From Euphorbia lathyris (taxonomy: Eukaryota > Streptophyta > Magnoliopsida > Malpighiales > Euphorbiaceae): DNA of 64,000 nt. Below are positions 20,613 through 33,889 of the stretch, piece by piece. The first letter of the stretch is position 1; every line of letters starts with the position of its first letter. Under the pieces are notes generated by a model that was given only the letters and a program-made list of their open reading frames with translations, did not search any database and was not told the DNA's origin. The stretch lies in contig NC_088917.1 in the NCBI RefSeq assembly GCF_963576675.1, positions 12,738,001-12,802,000 on the forward strand. The letters are read 5' to 3'. The position numbers were made by a program, and so were the translations under genes.

Positions 20613-21647
20613 ATGGGCGAAAACAACACTCGGTTTCTTCCAGAAAACCAAACAACTCAGATATTGCCTGAGGGGCTGTCCATTACTCGGCCTCCCCTAT
20701 TCTTCGGGTCTAACTATACCTTCTGGAAGAATAGGATGAAAAATTTCATCCAGGCTACAAATATGAGTGCTTGGCTATCTATAGTCCAAGGCCCATTTGT
20801 ACCTGTCGAAGTTGTGGCTGGCCAAACAGTTTTGAAAGCTGAGGCCAAATGGACAGAGGATGATCTCAAGAAGCTTCAAAATCATGCTTCGGCTATTAAT
20901 ATGCTTCACTATGCGCTCAATGCTGCAGAATATAATAAAATCTAAGGTTGTGAGTCGGCACAAGAGATCTGGAAAAAGCTGGAAGTCACCTACGAGGGAA
21001 CCAACAAAGTAAAGGAGTCCAAGGTGAATCAGCAGATGAGATTGTACGAGCTGTTCGAAATGAACAATGATGAGGGTATTTCTGAAATGAATGCAAGATT
21101 TACAAACATCATCAACGAGCTCAAGAGACTTGGAAAAATCTTCACTGAGGAAGAACAAGTCAAAAAGATTCTCAGAAGTCTTCCTAAAGACTGGCAAGCA
21201 AAGAAGACCGTTGTTGAGGAAGCTCAGGATCTCACCACCTACAAATATGATGAACTCATCGGCTCACTGCTGACCCATGAGATCTCAATCAAAAATTTTG
21301 AGGTGAAAGAAAAGTCTGAAGACAAGAAGCAGAAATCTCTTGTCATGAAAGCTGACTCCACTGAAGGGAGCTCAACAGATGACGAAGAGATGGCCATGTT
21401 CACACGAAAAATGAAAAGGCTATTCAGAAAGAATGAAAAATATTCTAAGAAGCCTTACAGAAAGTTTGACAAGTATAAAGCTGACTCAAGCGACAGCAAA
21501 TACAAAAAGGACAGCTCAAAGCCTATTACTTGCTTTGAGTGTCATCAAACTGGCCACATTAAGTCAAGCTGCCCAACGCTGAAGAAAGACAAAAAGAATG
21601 GCAAAAAGGCAATGGTGGCAACTTGGAGTGACAACGATGATTCTTAA
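20613..21647 (+). pseudogene. gag of the Sirevirus-like element, copy 1
   Basis: The frame begins MGENNTRFLPENQ and carries a copia gag core (FFGSNYTFWKNRMKNFIQ, then a UBN2-like stretch with QQMRLYELFEM). A CCHC zinc knuckle, CFECHQTGHIKSSC, lies near the end. The frame is closed by a TAA at 20943-20945 and resumes in the same frame. A second TAA at 21645-21647 ends the block. Both stops are also in copy 2, so they predate the duplication. Gag would normally form the virus-like particle and bind RNA. Confidence 0.88.
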
Positions 21648-21770
21648 TCAACAGAAGTTGAGGCCACCGAGTCAGCAAAGATATGCTTTATGGCTAACGA
21701 ACTTGCTGAGCCATGCGTTTCTGAGCATGCTGACCCCTCCGATGAATCAGACAATGAGGAGCAATCAAAT
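20670..21770 (+). repeat. 1,101-bp tandem duplication, unit 1
   Basis: GAGGGGCTGTCCATTACTCG starts at 20670 and again at 21771. All ORFs inside recur with identical translations at an offset of exactly 1,101. The junctions share TGAGG. Confidence 0.95.
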
Positions 21771-22871
21771 GAGGGGCTGTCCATTACTCGGCCTCCCCTA
21801 TTCTTCGGGTCTAACTATACCTTCTGGAAGAATAGGATGAAAAATTTCATCCAGGCTACAAATATGAGTGCTTGGCTATCTATAGTCCAAGGCCCATTTG
21901 TACCTGTCGAAGTTGTGGCTGGCCAAACAGTTTTGAAAGCTGAGGCCAAATGGACAGAGGATGATCTCAAGAAGCTTCAAAATCATGCTTCGGCTATTAA
22001 TATGCTTCACTATGCGCTCAATGCTGCAGAATATAATAAAATCTAAGGTTGTGAGTCGGCACAAGAGATCTGGAAAAAGCTGGAAGTCACCTACGAGGGA
22101 ACCAACAAAGTAAAGGAGTCCAAGGTGAATCAGCAGATGAGATTGTACGAGCTGTTCGAAATGAACAATGATGAGGGTATTTCTGAAATGAATGCAAGAT
22201 TTACAAACATCATCAACGAGCTCAAGAGACTTGGAAAAATCTTCACTGAGGAAGAACAAGTCAAAAAGATTCTCAGAAGTCTTCCTAAAGACTGGCAAGC
22301 AAAGAAGACCGTTGTTGAGGAAGCTCAGGATCTCACCACCTACAAATATGATGAACTCATCGGCTCACTGCTGACCCATGAGATCTCAATCAAAAATTTT
22401 GAGGTGAAAGAAAAGTCTGAAGACAAGAAGCAGAAATCTCTTGTCATGAAAGCTGACTCCACTGAAGGGAGCTCAACAGATGACGAAGAGATGGCCATGT
22501 TCACACGAAAAATGAAAAGGCTATTCAGAAAGAATGAAAAATATTCTAAGAAGCCTTACAGAAAGTTTGACAAGTATAAAGCTGACTCAAGCGACAGCAA
22601 ATACAAAAAGGACAGCTCAAAGCCTATTACTTGCTTTGAGTGTCATCAAACTGGCCACATTAAGTCAAGCTGCCCAACGCTGAAGAAAGACAAAAAGAAT
22701 GGCAAAAAGGCAATGGTGGCAACTTGGAGTGACAACGATGATTCTTAATCAACAGAAGTTGAGGCCACCGAGTCAGCAAAGATATGCTTTATGGCTAACG
22801 AACTTGCTGAGCCATGCGTTTCTGAGCATGCTGACCCCTCCGATGAATCAGACAATGAGGAGCAATCAAAT
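21771..22871 (+). repeat. 1,101-bp tandem duplication, unit 2 (gag copy 2)
   Basis: Identical to 20670-21770 as far as I can see, including two in-frame stops (22044-22046 and 22746-22748) and the zinc knuckle. Only this copy is continuous with pol. Confidence 0.95.
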
Positions 22872-24332
22872 GAGGTAAGCCTGAGGTGTGCTGAGAAGTC
22901 AAAGATGTGGTATATTGACAGCGCATGCTCGAGGCACATGACTGGTGATGAAACTCAATTCATCACGTTTGAGCGTAAACGAGGAGGAAGCGTAAGTTTT
23001 GGAGACAACAAAAAGGGTAAGATAGTAGGGTCAGGAACCATTAGAGGTAACCCTACTATTGAATCTGTCTCCCTAGTCAGCGGACTTAAATATAACTTAC
23101 TCAGCGTAGCTCAGCTATGTGACAATGGGAGAAAAGTTATATTTGATGCTATTGGATGTAAAATATACGAGGGAAAATCAAATGAGTTAATTTTAACTGC
23201 CCCTCGCATAGATAATGTCTTTATGCTAGATTTAGAGAAAAAGTTTTCAAAAACTGTATGCTTAGTTTCGAAGGAAGAAAATTACTGGCTATGGCACAGG
23301 AGACTTGGTCATGTAAGCATGGACCTCCTGAACAAATTAGCAAGAAAGCAATTGGTTGAGGGACTGTCTGAACTTAAATTTGAAAAAGATCAATTATGCC
23401 ACGCTTTCCAAGCTGGAAAACAAACCAAACAATCTTTTCACAGTAAAAACATTGTCTCAACTAAGCGTCCGTTAGAGTTACTGCACTTGGATCTCTTCGG
23501 TCCAGTCCAGCCGCTGAGTCTGGGTGGAAGAAGATTTTCCTTGGTCATTGTAGATGACTTCTCTCGGTACACTTGGGTCATCTTGCTGAGTAGCAAGGAT
23601 GAGACCTTTGAGACATTTTCAAATTTGGTGAGAAAAATTGAAAATGAGAAAGACCTAAAGTTAGCTCACATCTGAAGTGATAATGATGGAGAATTCAAAA
23701 ACCAAAAGCTTATTGAATTCTGTGAAGCCAGCGGCATTGACCATAATTTTTCTGCTCCTAGAACACCTCAACAAAATGGGGTTGTTGAAAGGAAGAACAG
23801 AACCTTGGTTGAAATAGCCAGGACAATACTGGATGAGCAGAGGCTTCCAAAGTATTTTTGGGGAGAGGCTGTTAACACAGCGTGCTACATTCTTAATAGG
23901 GCTCTAGTTAGACCTATATTAAAGAAAACCCCCTATGAACTTTGGAAAGGACGAAAGCCCAACATTGGATACTTTCGTGCCTTTGGCTGTAAATGTTTTA
24001 TTTTGAATACCAAAGATAGCTTAGCAAAGTTTGATTCAAAAGCTGATGAGGCTATCTTTTTGGGCTACTCAACAAACAGCAAAGCATACAGAGTTTTTAA
24101 TAAGCGAACTCAAGTTTTAGAAGAGTCCATACATGTGGAGTTCGATGAAACTAACCCTGCAGGTAGATACCAGCCGCTGATAGAAGATGATCCACACTCA
24201 GTACCTGCTGATCAAGAACCAGCTACTGAGTCATTCACTAAAAGGCTGACCAAGAGTAAGAGTGAACCTAAAATTGTTTTCATTTACCAGTCTACTTCTG
24301 CAGAGAATGTTGAAACACAGCACAAGACATAA
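22791..24332 (+). pseudogene. Protease and integrase region of copia pol
   Basis: The protease motif is WYIDSACSRHMTG, where DSG is usual, so Gly is replaced by Ala. The integrase zinc-binding region follows: HRRLGHVS keeps both histidines, but the CxxC pair reads CHAF, losing one cysteine. The catalytic core begins at LDLFGPVQ. A TGA at 23673-23675 breaks the frame between the first and second core aspartates. The rest (SDNDGEF, NGVVERKNRTL, and the GKxPNxxYFRAFGCKCF region) resumes in the same frame up to 24332. The block is dead as it stands. Confidence 0.9.
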
Positions 24333-24429
24333 ATCTACCCAAGGAGATAAGAATCCCAAGAGGGCACTCAGAAAGTGCAATCCTTGACTCTGCTGGGAAT
24401 ACCCTGATGACAATGAATCAACTCAGGAA

Positions 24430-25979
24430 GTACCTCAGCAACGTGGCCTTCGTCTCAGTTCAGGAGCCGAAGAACTTCGCTGAAGCTGAGCACGATGAAT
24501 TCTGGATGAACGCTATGCAAGAGGAGCTCGATTAGTTCAGAAGAAATGATGTATGGGAGCTAGGAGTCAGAAGACCATTGGAACAAGATGGGTCTTCAAA
24601 AACAAGTTGGATGAATAAGGAAATGTGGTCAGGAACAAAGCAAGACTTATAGCTCAGGGCTACAGTCAGCAAGAAGGTATTGACTACGGTGAGACCTTTG
24701 CCCCAGTGGCAAGGCTAGAAGCAATTAGAATTTTATGTGCATATGCATCTTACATGAACTTTAAATTATTTTAAATGGATGTCAAGAGTGCATTTCTTAA
24801 TGGAGTTATAAACGAGGAAGTCTATGTCAATCAGCCTCCAGGGTTTGAGGATCCTAAGTTCCCAAACCACGTTTATAAACTCAAAAAGGTTCTGTATGGC
24901 CTCAAGCAAGCACCACGTGCTTGGTATGAGACGTTGACCAGCTTCCTGCTAACTAGAAATTATGTCAGGGGTCAGGCTGATACAACCTTATTCATTAAGA
25001 GAAAGGGTAAAGATACCCTGCTGGCTCAAATACATGTTGACGATATTATATTTGGTGCTACTAATGAATCTATGTGCAAGGAATTTAGTAAGCAAATGCA
25101 GACTGAGTTTGAAATGTCAATGATGGGAGAACTCAACTTCTTCCTTGGACTTCAAATTAAACAAGGAAAGAATGGCATCTTCATCAGTCAAACTAAATAT
25201 GTCAATGAGATATTGAAGAAATATGAATTAGAACATTGTAAGCCAATATCCACTCCTATGGGAACTGACACTGTCCTCTGCGCTGATGAGAATGGTAAGT
25301 CAGTAGACAGCAAGTTATACCGAGGTATGATTGGCTCTTTACTTTACTTAACAGCAAGTAGACCGGACATTCAGTTCTCAATATGTTATTGTGCTAGATA
25401 TCAAGCTAACCCTAAGGAATCCCATTACATAACAGTAAAAAGGATCCTTAGATATTTGCAAAGCTCAGTGAATGCAGGTTTATGGTATCCCAATACTCAT
25501 GATTTCACACTCATTGGATACACTGACGCTGACTATGGACGGGACAAGCTGGAACGAAAAAACACCTCTGGAGGATGCCATTTTTAGGAAGCTGTCTTGT
25601 ATCATGGTTCAGCAAGAAGCAGGCGTCAGTAGCCTTGTCTACCACTGAAGCTGAGTACATTGCTGCTGGAAGCTATGTTGCTCAAGTCCTATAGATTAAG
25701 CAATAGCTTGAAGACTATGGTGTTCAAACAAAGACAATTGAAGTCAAATACGACAACAAAAGTGCAATTGACCTATCAAAGAACCCAATCCAGCACAGCA
25801 GGATGAAACATGTCAGCATAAGACATCATTTCATCAGAGATCATGTACTCAAAGAAGAAATCAAGCTGACTTATGTTCCAACAGATGAGCAGCTTGCTGA
25901 TATCTTTACAAAGCCTCTAGCACGAGAGCAATTCAATATACTGAGAGAAGCCATTGGTATGTTTAATCCACTGTCTTAA
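24430..25979 (+). pseudogene. Reverse transcriptase and RNase H region of copia pol
   Basis: Several in-frame stops lie before 24775 (among WVFKNK, KARLIAQGYSQ and ETFAPVAR). From 24775 to 25587 the RT is open: [34 protein letters not shown], then the catalytic box as HVDDII where YVDDII is usual. A one-base shift at about 25584 separates the RNase H part ([44 protein letters not shown]), which also has a stop near 25692. The pol frame ends with TAA at 25977-25979. Confidence 0.9.
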
Positions 25980-26344
25980 ATTCCTAAGTACAAATGTGAT
26001 GTATGCATGTTGAGTGAATACCATGCTGAGTGTTTAAAGCCTATTATCAAATATCACATGCCCAGTAATAGATGCACACCGAGTAAGTTATCTCAGACCG
26101 AGTAACAAATTACTCTAACTATCCGTTTGAACAAAACTGACTACTCAGAATATGGAACGTTTGTAATTACAAACGCTGAGTAAGATAATCATTCGCAATC
26201 AATGCTAAAGCACGCACACTGACACCTAGGATGACGTATGCGCCGAATATGTCATAATGTGTCATAACTGTCATGATTTCTGCCGATCGGACAACCCAAG
26301 GGCAAAACCAACTTAAAATTAAAGCAAATTCTAATTTAAAAATC

Positions 26345-26370
26345 TATAAATAGTGGGCATTTCCCCACTA
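26345..26370 (+). promoter_or_regulatory. Candidate internal promoter for the post-pol ORF
   Basis: TATAAATA at 26345-26352 is followed by a small hairpin (TAGTGGG/CCCCACTA, 26351-26370) and a leader of about 80 bp in plant 5'-UTR style (AAACCCTAAGAACTC). The ATG at 26451 comes next. Function is inferred from position only. Confidence 0.45.
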
Positions 26371-26450
26371 TCTGTTCTTTACGCGTACTGAACTTCTAGC
26401 AATTCAGAAAATCACTCTCAAACCCTAAGAACTCAAACTCTTCTTCAAGA

Positions 26451-29231
26451 ATGTCGAAGCTCTCTTTCAATGTCTCCGGTGCCGGTCGTTCTAAGACCAA
26501 CACCGATGAACAACCCAAAGCAAATATCTCCACTCGGCCCTCACCTGCTAAGACAACTGGGCAGAGCAAAGGAAAAGCTGCCCAAGCAAAACCAGCTAAA
26601 CCCAGAACCTACACCAAGGTTTTCAAAAATGTGAGAGAATGGAAGGTGGAACCTTCATGCTGGGTATCCCAAACATTCGTAGAATCTGAACAGCCCTTCT
26701 GCGAATGGATTTCAAAGAACGAATGGACTGAGCTGTTTTCCCTCAGATTCCCGACCTATCCTGACCTTGTTATGGAGTTCTACCAAAAACTCAAGGTTGA
26801 CATCAAAGACCAGGATTACCTTGTGACTGAGGTAAAAGGGAAGACAATCTTCATAAACCCTACCTATTTAGCATCTCTCCTCAGCCTAAAGAATGAAGGA
26901 GTAAAGCTGAGAAGAAATGGTGACCAAGATAACACTAAGTATGACCAGACCTTCTGCAAGCCTGAAGGGCACATAGGAGAGGTCTCCAGCTCATCCATGG
27001 GCCAACATAAAAAAAATGGCTCATTACTTACTGATCAACTATATCTACCAGAAGATTAACTGCACCAGCTCAGCATCCAACTTCGAGCAGTGTTTCATCT
27101 GGCATATGCTGACCTACAAGCCAATTAACATGCCTGTGTTTCTCATTGCTGGATTCCTGAGAAGCACAAACAACTTGAGGCTGGGCTTTCTAATCACCAA
27201 AATCCTTGTTGACCACCAGGTGGACTTGCAAGGAGAAGAATTAGTCAAGGGCTCAGAAATCACGGCAGCTTCACTGCGTGCCCTGAAGTATGGTCAGCCT
27301 TTGAAGAAAGGCAAGACAGCTGAGCAACCAACTGAGTAATCTGGTGAGCAGCCTGCTGAGGAGACAACACCAACAAAGGGCAAGAGAACAAAGGCTCCTG
27401 CTGATAGAAAGAGGAAAGCCAGTGGGACTCCTTCTAAGATAGATGAGCCTCAGGCCAAGAAGACTAAGCCAGTTGCTGAGTCAGGTCAGGAGAAAACTCA
27501 GTCAACTGAGAAAAGAAGCAGGCAAGGTGAGTCTGCAGCTGAGGCAAGCACAGATGCTGATAATCAACCTCAAAAGAGGCAGAAGTCTTCCTCTCTGACT
27601 CCCGTTGATGCTCTCCCCCTTGACTTTGTTGTTCCCAGCGATTCTCACCATACACAATGTCAAGGAGGTGAAACTGAGCAGCAGAATAATGCTGATGATG
27701 AACTGGATGATCAGTTCATTGCTGAGATTGAGCAAGAGCTTGAGCAAGAAGATGATAGTGATGAGGAAGAAGAAGGCGAGCAAGAAGAGGAAGCTGACTC
27801 TGAAGAGACAGCTAGTGATAATGATCAAGCTGACCCAACTCACACTGAGTCAGCTGATGGAGCTGAACAACACGAGGATCAAACTGACCAGCACAATGCT
27901 GATCAGAATGAAGAAGTCTCTCCATCTCACTCAGGGGATGTTCAAGCTGACCCTCCTCTATCTAAGAAAAGAAGAAGATTGGTGAAGGTAAGTACCTTAG
28001 ACTTACCCGTCAGCGCACCAACAAATGATCCATCTAAGATCAAACTCAAATTCTTCCGCAAACCTGCTCCACCTGCACCATCAATTCAACCCTCTCCATC
28101 AGTAGAAAATCAAGCCTCTGTTTCTACCCAGGAACAAGCCGACATCAATGTCACTGCCGACCCTATAATTCAAACCGAGAAAAATCTCGAAGATATTTCT
28201 GCTCCAGTCAGTACTGCTCCAACTCAGTCTGGCTGTGTACCAGAAACTGTTTCTGCTGATCTATCAACTCCACCATCTGCATCAGTTCAGAATATAACTC
28301 CAGTCACTGACCTTCCGGAAAACTCCAACGCTGAACTCATCCCTCCTCCTACCGGTCAAACTGCTACACCCAGCGCAAATAATGAAGGAGCTCTTAACTT
28401 CATAACTGCCACTGAGTCTGGAAGACACCTGATCAACTCAGTCCAGATTCTTATCAACGACCTTCATCAACCCACTGCACCTGCTGATGTGTCTGTGTCC
28501 AGTGACACTACTCAGCTCTCCCAAGTCACTTTACTTCTAAATGAAGTGAAGTCGGTGAAGGATCTGCTCAGTATGCTGACCTCAATGCAAGCACAGCAAT
28601 CCAATCAGGATGCACTTCTAAAGCTGGCAGAAGTCCAACTATCCATGGCTCAACACATCAACGCCATCCAAGGACAACTTCAGACCATGGCTGCTGAGAA
28701 TGCGAAGTATGCAACTTCTTCTGAAGTTAAGATGCTTTTCGCCCAGCTTCACACCGAACAATCAAGACCAACGAACAGCTTGCAAACAGTTCTCAATGCT
28801 CAATGGAGCAACTCAGCGAAGCTGTCCGTCTGCTGAATCTCCATAAGGAAGAGATGGACACCGACCAACTTAAGCAAGATCAAATACTGACCACTTTCCA
28901 GAAATTTTTTGATCATGTACGTCACATGAATCTTCAGCGCGAGCATTACGATACTTCTCTTCTGAAGACATTCCACAACTCGTTTGCTGTGTTGACAGAT
29001 ACTATAACTTGGCTGGGAAAGGGACAAGCCTTCGTCCTGAGTATGCTCAGCGCTGCTCAGATTGGTATTGATCCAAAAGTTTTGGATAACGGCGCCCCAA
29101 TCTTCGATGGAATAGATGAAAGCGCTGATCGGTTGAAGACCTTTTCTGCTGAGCTCACAAGAGCTGTTCTACTTGACTCCTTCAAGCTTCCTCCACCCGG
29201 TGCTGGCAAAATGGGGGAGAAGAAAGATCAG
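26451..29231 (+). pseudogene. Extra ORF behind pol (Sirevirus env-like/aORF position), part 1
   Basis: The frame begins MSKLSFNVSGAGRSK. A basic, Ala/Lys/Pro-rich start is followed by a globular part (FKNVREWKVEPSCWVSQTF, WTELFSLRFPTYPDLVMEFY) resembling the plant putative-transposon-protein domain found in copia and gypsy extra ORFs. Frame shifts near 27010 and a TAA at 27337-27339 break it. Downstream, an acidic run (DDSDEEEEGEQEEEADSEE, near 27745), a KKRRR nuclear-localisation-like motif (near 27966) and Pro/Ser/Thr-rich then coiled-coil-like sequence follow. Another shift lies near 28800, after which it runs to 29231, where the nested element enters. There is no clear membrane segment or signal peptide, so an envelope role is not supported. 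Confidence 0.65.
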
Positions 29232-30828
29232 TGTTGAGCGATTTCCGCAAGTGCACGGTTTCGCTTGTAGTAATAAAAAGATATCGATCCCACAGAGAAC
29301 GCCTTTTAACGAAAACTTATATTAATTCAGTTTAAATACGACTTAAGGTTTATTAAATAGATAAACGTTATTTGAAATTGGATTTGGTTTTGAAATTGCT
29401 AGAAATATAATTAGATTAGAGTATTTAGATGTTAGAAATTATTTCTGATTTAAAAGTGAATTTGCAAGACAGGAACGTTTAGAACTTTTTAGAAAAACAA
29501 ATAAATGTATTCGTTTGCATTAAGCAAAGAAAACAACTTTAAACTTTGTATAAATTATAACGATGAAATAAATGACGGAACCTCTAATTAATTGGCTTTG
29601 AACGCGGCAAAACCCTTAACCGGCATAATGTCCTTAACCAAATTAAAACTCTACCGAGATAATAATTTGCCTAAGTGTCCAATAAAGTTTTCTTGTAAAG
29701 ATTTTGAATTAACTACGTTTTAATGAAAACACCAGCAGTCACTTTAGTGGATTGGTTACCATAAGTGCTGCATAAAGATCTATCGAATAGAACGGACTTT
29801 ATTAGATGAAATATGAATTTGATACAAGTTTACAGAGTGAAATCGCATGGAAACTTTCGAGGGCTTGCAAGTGAACGGTTGATCAATCCTTTCCTTGGGT
29901 TTCCTTAGAGTTTGTCAGACTCAGGGGCGGATCCTTTTACTAATTCTTCTCGCCGAATCTTTGGAATGGAGAATAATTTCATCTACCACCAAAATGTAAA
30001 CTAAACTGGAACAATGTCTAAACGCTACTAAACTTGTTATTATTGAGTAAACAATGTGTGTACAGCATATTGCTTTGAACAGAAATAAAATCTAAACTCT
30101 GACTCTTTTCTGAGTCAGAGTTTCTGCATAAACTCTGCACTAATCTAACTCTCTCAATATTACATTACATCTTTTCTCTCCATATCAACTCTTTATTTAT
30201 AGATGTTGAAGGGTTGTGACTGAAGTGATGTGTCCTTTGTGAAGAGACGTATCCGTTGGTTAAGAGTCGTGTCCGTTGTGAAGAATTGTGTCCATTGGTT
30301 AAGAGTCGTGTCCGTTGTGAAAGGACGTCTTTATCCACCCGAACGAACGCGTTTCTTGGATTTTAACATGTGTTCATTGTACTTTGGCAGGATTTCTGCA
30401 CTTACCGAGAATGGAAATCCTCTACCGAGGATGGGGAGCTGAATTTGTCTTTGAAACGAAAGGAAAGGAGGTGGCTGAGGAACGCGTGTCGCGACCGAGG
30501 ATTGTGGATTCGCGGTCACGGCCCCAAATTCTCTACCGAGGATTTTGGGTTCTCTGCTGATAATCTGCATTTTTCTCTATTTCTGACTTCGTCTTTGTCC
30601 TCGTTTTGGTGTAATTGATCTTTGTTGTTTTTGACTCCTTTTGTAAGGTTTTTCTTCTGTTTTCGAGCTCTTTTCGTTCCTATTTGGATTTTACCAAATA
30701 TTTAGGTACCTTGCAAGAAAAAAACATATTCGAAAGTAAAAGTACTCTAAATAGATATAAATAACACAAATTTGTAACAATATTGATGTAATTACTAATG
30801 ATATTTAAGGTATATTTTGGGCTTAACA
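29232..30828 (-). repeat. 3' LTR of the Athila-type element
   Basis: In element sense it begins TGTTAAGCCC at 30828. It holds short tandem words (GTTAAGAGTCGTGTCCGTTG, twice near 30257-30320) and the hairpin motif at 30487-30520. Confidence 0.92.
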
Positions 30829-33800
30829 AATCTCCACACTTAATTTTTTGCTAGTCCCGAGCAAAATTTCACTGAACTTATTCCTTAACTAATCTCTTTT
30901 TGGAAATAAAACATATATCTTTGTGTTTACTTTTTAAATTAGTTAAGCCGAAAAGACTAACTTCGCATGGCAAATTTATACGCAAAACATCAAACTAACT
31001 TAGTATAAATACGATATATCATTCGTCTTGTATTTCAATGTTTAAATTGAAGTATTCGGGACGATGTAAGCACACATGTTATTGAGTCTTTCATCTCAAG
31101 GCATTTCAAAGCACCAAATTTCCTTTCCCAAACCTAAATTATGATATATGAGTATTAAGTTTAATTTACTTGCTTAGTTACGCCCGTGATAAGGGTGGTC
31201 TCGACCGTAACTTTATATGCATTTTATTTGTGTTCGCTTAAGAGGTACCGACCATGCCATGGGTGGACGCAATCGTTACTTTAAACTTTAAACACGCTTA
31301 ATTTTTTCTTATTTAAACGTTCCTTCCATACCTCGATTGTGATAAGGGTGGTCGTAACCGTGGCCAAAAGTACGCTTTACTTATTTATTTCTTCCCTTTC
31401 ATACCTCGATTGTGATAAGGTTGGTCTCAATCATGGCCAAAAGTCAAGAATACGATTTATTGATTAATTAATATGAATTATAAATTGTAACTTGGGAAAA
31501 AGAAAGATATCACATTCATCCTATATTGACTTAAAATTCAACATGTATTATGGCTAAAGTTTCCTTAAAAACTTCAATTGGTGTTAATGTAAGACAAAAT
31601 CAAAACCGAGCTAAAAATTGTTAGTTCAATTTAATGCCTATAAACCTAATTGAAAATTTAAAATAAGATTTATTGTATCATGAAATTCATGATATGAAAT
31701 AGAGATTGAAAATAAAGAATTTTTACTTAAATACATTTACTCGAGACAATTTTTACTTAAAATCGTGTCGAAGATTTGTGAAAAATTTGAAAATATTACC
31801 CGTATAGAAATATTATTTCTATCGATAATGATAACCTAAAAATAATCATAATCTATGTTTTTAATTTATGATTAAATTATAAATGTATAAAAATGTTAAA
31901 TTAATAAAATAGTGTTGCAATATATGTTGCATTTGTGAAAATATTTTTTTGTTGCATTTATTCGTATGTCTAAAATGATATATGTATATCTCCTCCCACA
32001 CTTAAATTGGACCATGTCCTCATTGGTGCAAAAATTGATAAAACACGAAAAAAATGTACGAAAATAAGCATACGAATGAAGAAAGAAAAAGTATGAAATT
32101 AAAGTATCCAAATTAAGATATTAAAATTTGTACCAAACATAATATAAAATAGGAGTATTGTAACAAATCAAAATAAATGAGTAAAGAAAAGATTAGATAT
32201 AACCTGATTACGTGAACGTGAATCCGGTGGAGACGGTGTGGTCACTACGCCTTGACGACGGAAAAATGATAATAACCGGCGTCGGGTTGACGTGTGTTCT
32301 CTCCTCAAAGTATGATATTGGAATCCACCATATAAATTCTTAAACTCATCTCTTTGTTGCATTCATTAATATCATCCAACCGTAAATTCATTTGCCGGTG
32401 CTGGTCATTTATTTGGTTGAAAATTGATGGCTTATTAACGTGATCATGAACATTATGCTCATTACCAACATGCTCTCGTGCTTGTATTTGGGTATCAACA
32501 TGCCCTTGTGCATCCGCTTCATCGTCATACGGCGTATCGTCATCCTTACCAAAAATGGGTCTGCTCATTACCATCCTCTTTAATACCATTGCCCTGTGAA
32601 CTTGTAGTACCAACATCGAACTTGCAAAACTAACCAACATTGGCGTAACCACTAAATGAATGTGTAAAATATGAGGCATAATCCAACATTGGAAAATACT
32701 TATGAGAAAATGATTGAAAACGTTTCCATAATACTCGTAGCATCCAAAACAATACCTGTAATCAAAGTACGCATAGTAATATGCTTATGTGTTGAAACTG
32801 GAAGCATGGACTATTATTCTTTAGGAGTTTGCTAGAAGTGTACTTTAAATTCGGCTAAACGAGGCAAAATATGTCCAAACCGAATATGCATCTCTTCATC
32901 CCCAACTTCATAAATTAACTTAAATCCCTAAATGTAATCCTCTCATTCCTTTGTAGCATGGGAAAGAGTAATCTGCGTTGTCTAGGCATTTTAAGCTACG
33001 AATGTTGTTGTTGGGAAAGAATTATAAAAAATTTGGTAAAAGTAAAGGTGATATGGTGTGGATTGTGTAATTTGGGTAAAATGGAAGGTGATGTTAGGTT
33101 TGTGTAAGGGATAGGTACATATAGGGGTGAAATATAGGTGTTTAGTTAAAAGAGCAATAGGAATAGGAATTGGCTCAATTGAAATCAAAAATCCGGAACT
33201 GGTGGCTCTACAGACCGCGGGTCGCGACCGAGGATACCCATCCGCGGTCGCGGCACGCGGTATTCAGAGAAATTTTCTCTGAATTTTCTTGCGTTGCTCG
33301 CTGAAGTTATCGAGAATTTGACATTCTCGGCCGCGGATCAGCCCCTGATCATCCATATTTTGCATTTTAACTCTGTTTTGTGTAATTTCTTGAGAAATTA
33401 TATCCTGAACTCCTTGAAAATGTAATCTGTACTTAAAAACATAAATGTAAAACATTAAATGATAAGGAAAACCAAAGGTTTGTCCTTATTAATGGAAAAA
33501 TAAATGATATAATTAATTCAATTAAGATAAGAATATCAAAGGTTTTGAATAAAAATTGATTGAAGCATTTATGTTCATTTAATTATGTAAGTTAAATGGA
33601 TCTATATTTAGTCATTTACATTTAATTTAGTCATGTACTTATTAATGTCTTATTTAATAGATTCATGAGATATTAAATATAAACTGAGAATTATCGTCAT
33701 CGATTAATTATCTCTGATAAAATTTAAACAGACATAAAACCAGTACTCAGACGAAATAATAAAAAGAATGGATTTATTATAATTGCATGAACAAATAAAA

Positions 33801-33889
33801 TAAAATATCAAATATGAATTCAATTATAAACAAACAAACCTATTTACATACTGTGTGAAAACAAAAATACTAAACAACACAAAAGCAAA
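30829..33889 (-). other. 3' interior of the Athila-type element
   Basis: The minus strand next to the 3' LTR reads TTAAGTGTGGAGATT, the probable polypurine tract. Small minus-strand frames at 32168-32362 and 32305-32679 may be remains of the ORF's 3' part. Between about 31180 and 31440 the words GTGATAAGG(G/T)TGGTC and ATACCTCGATTGTG recur three or four times. No retroviral enzyme is recognisable. Confidence 0.5.

Noticed and set aside
20775..21197. 140-codon minus-strand frame, repeated at 21876-22298
   Set aside because: Antisense shadow of gag, duplicated only because the gag block is.
27502..27843. Minus-strand frame rich in Leu/Ile
   Set aside because: Antisense of the acidic, Glu-rich stretch of the post-pol ORF, whose complement automatically looks hydrophobic.
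30230..30618. Small frames on both strands, repeated at 37395-37848
   Set aside because: They lie in the two Athila-type LTRs, differ in translation between copies and look like chance frames in the less AT-rich part.
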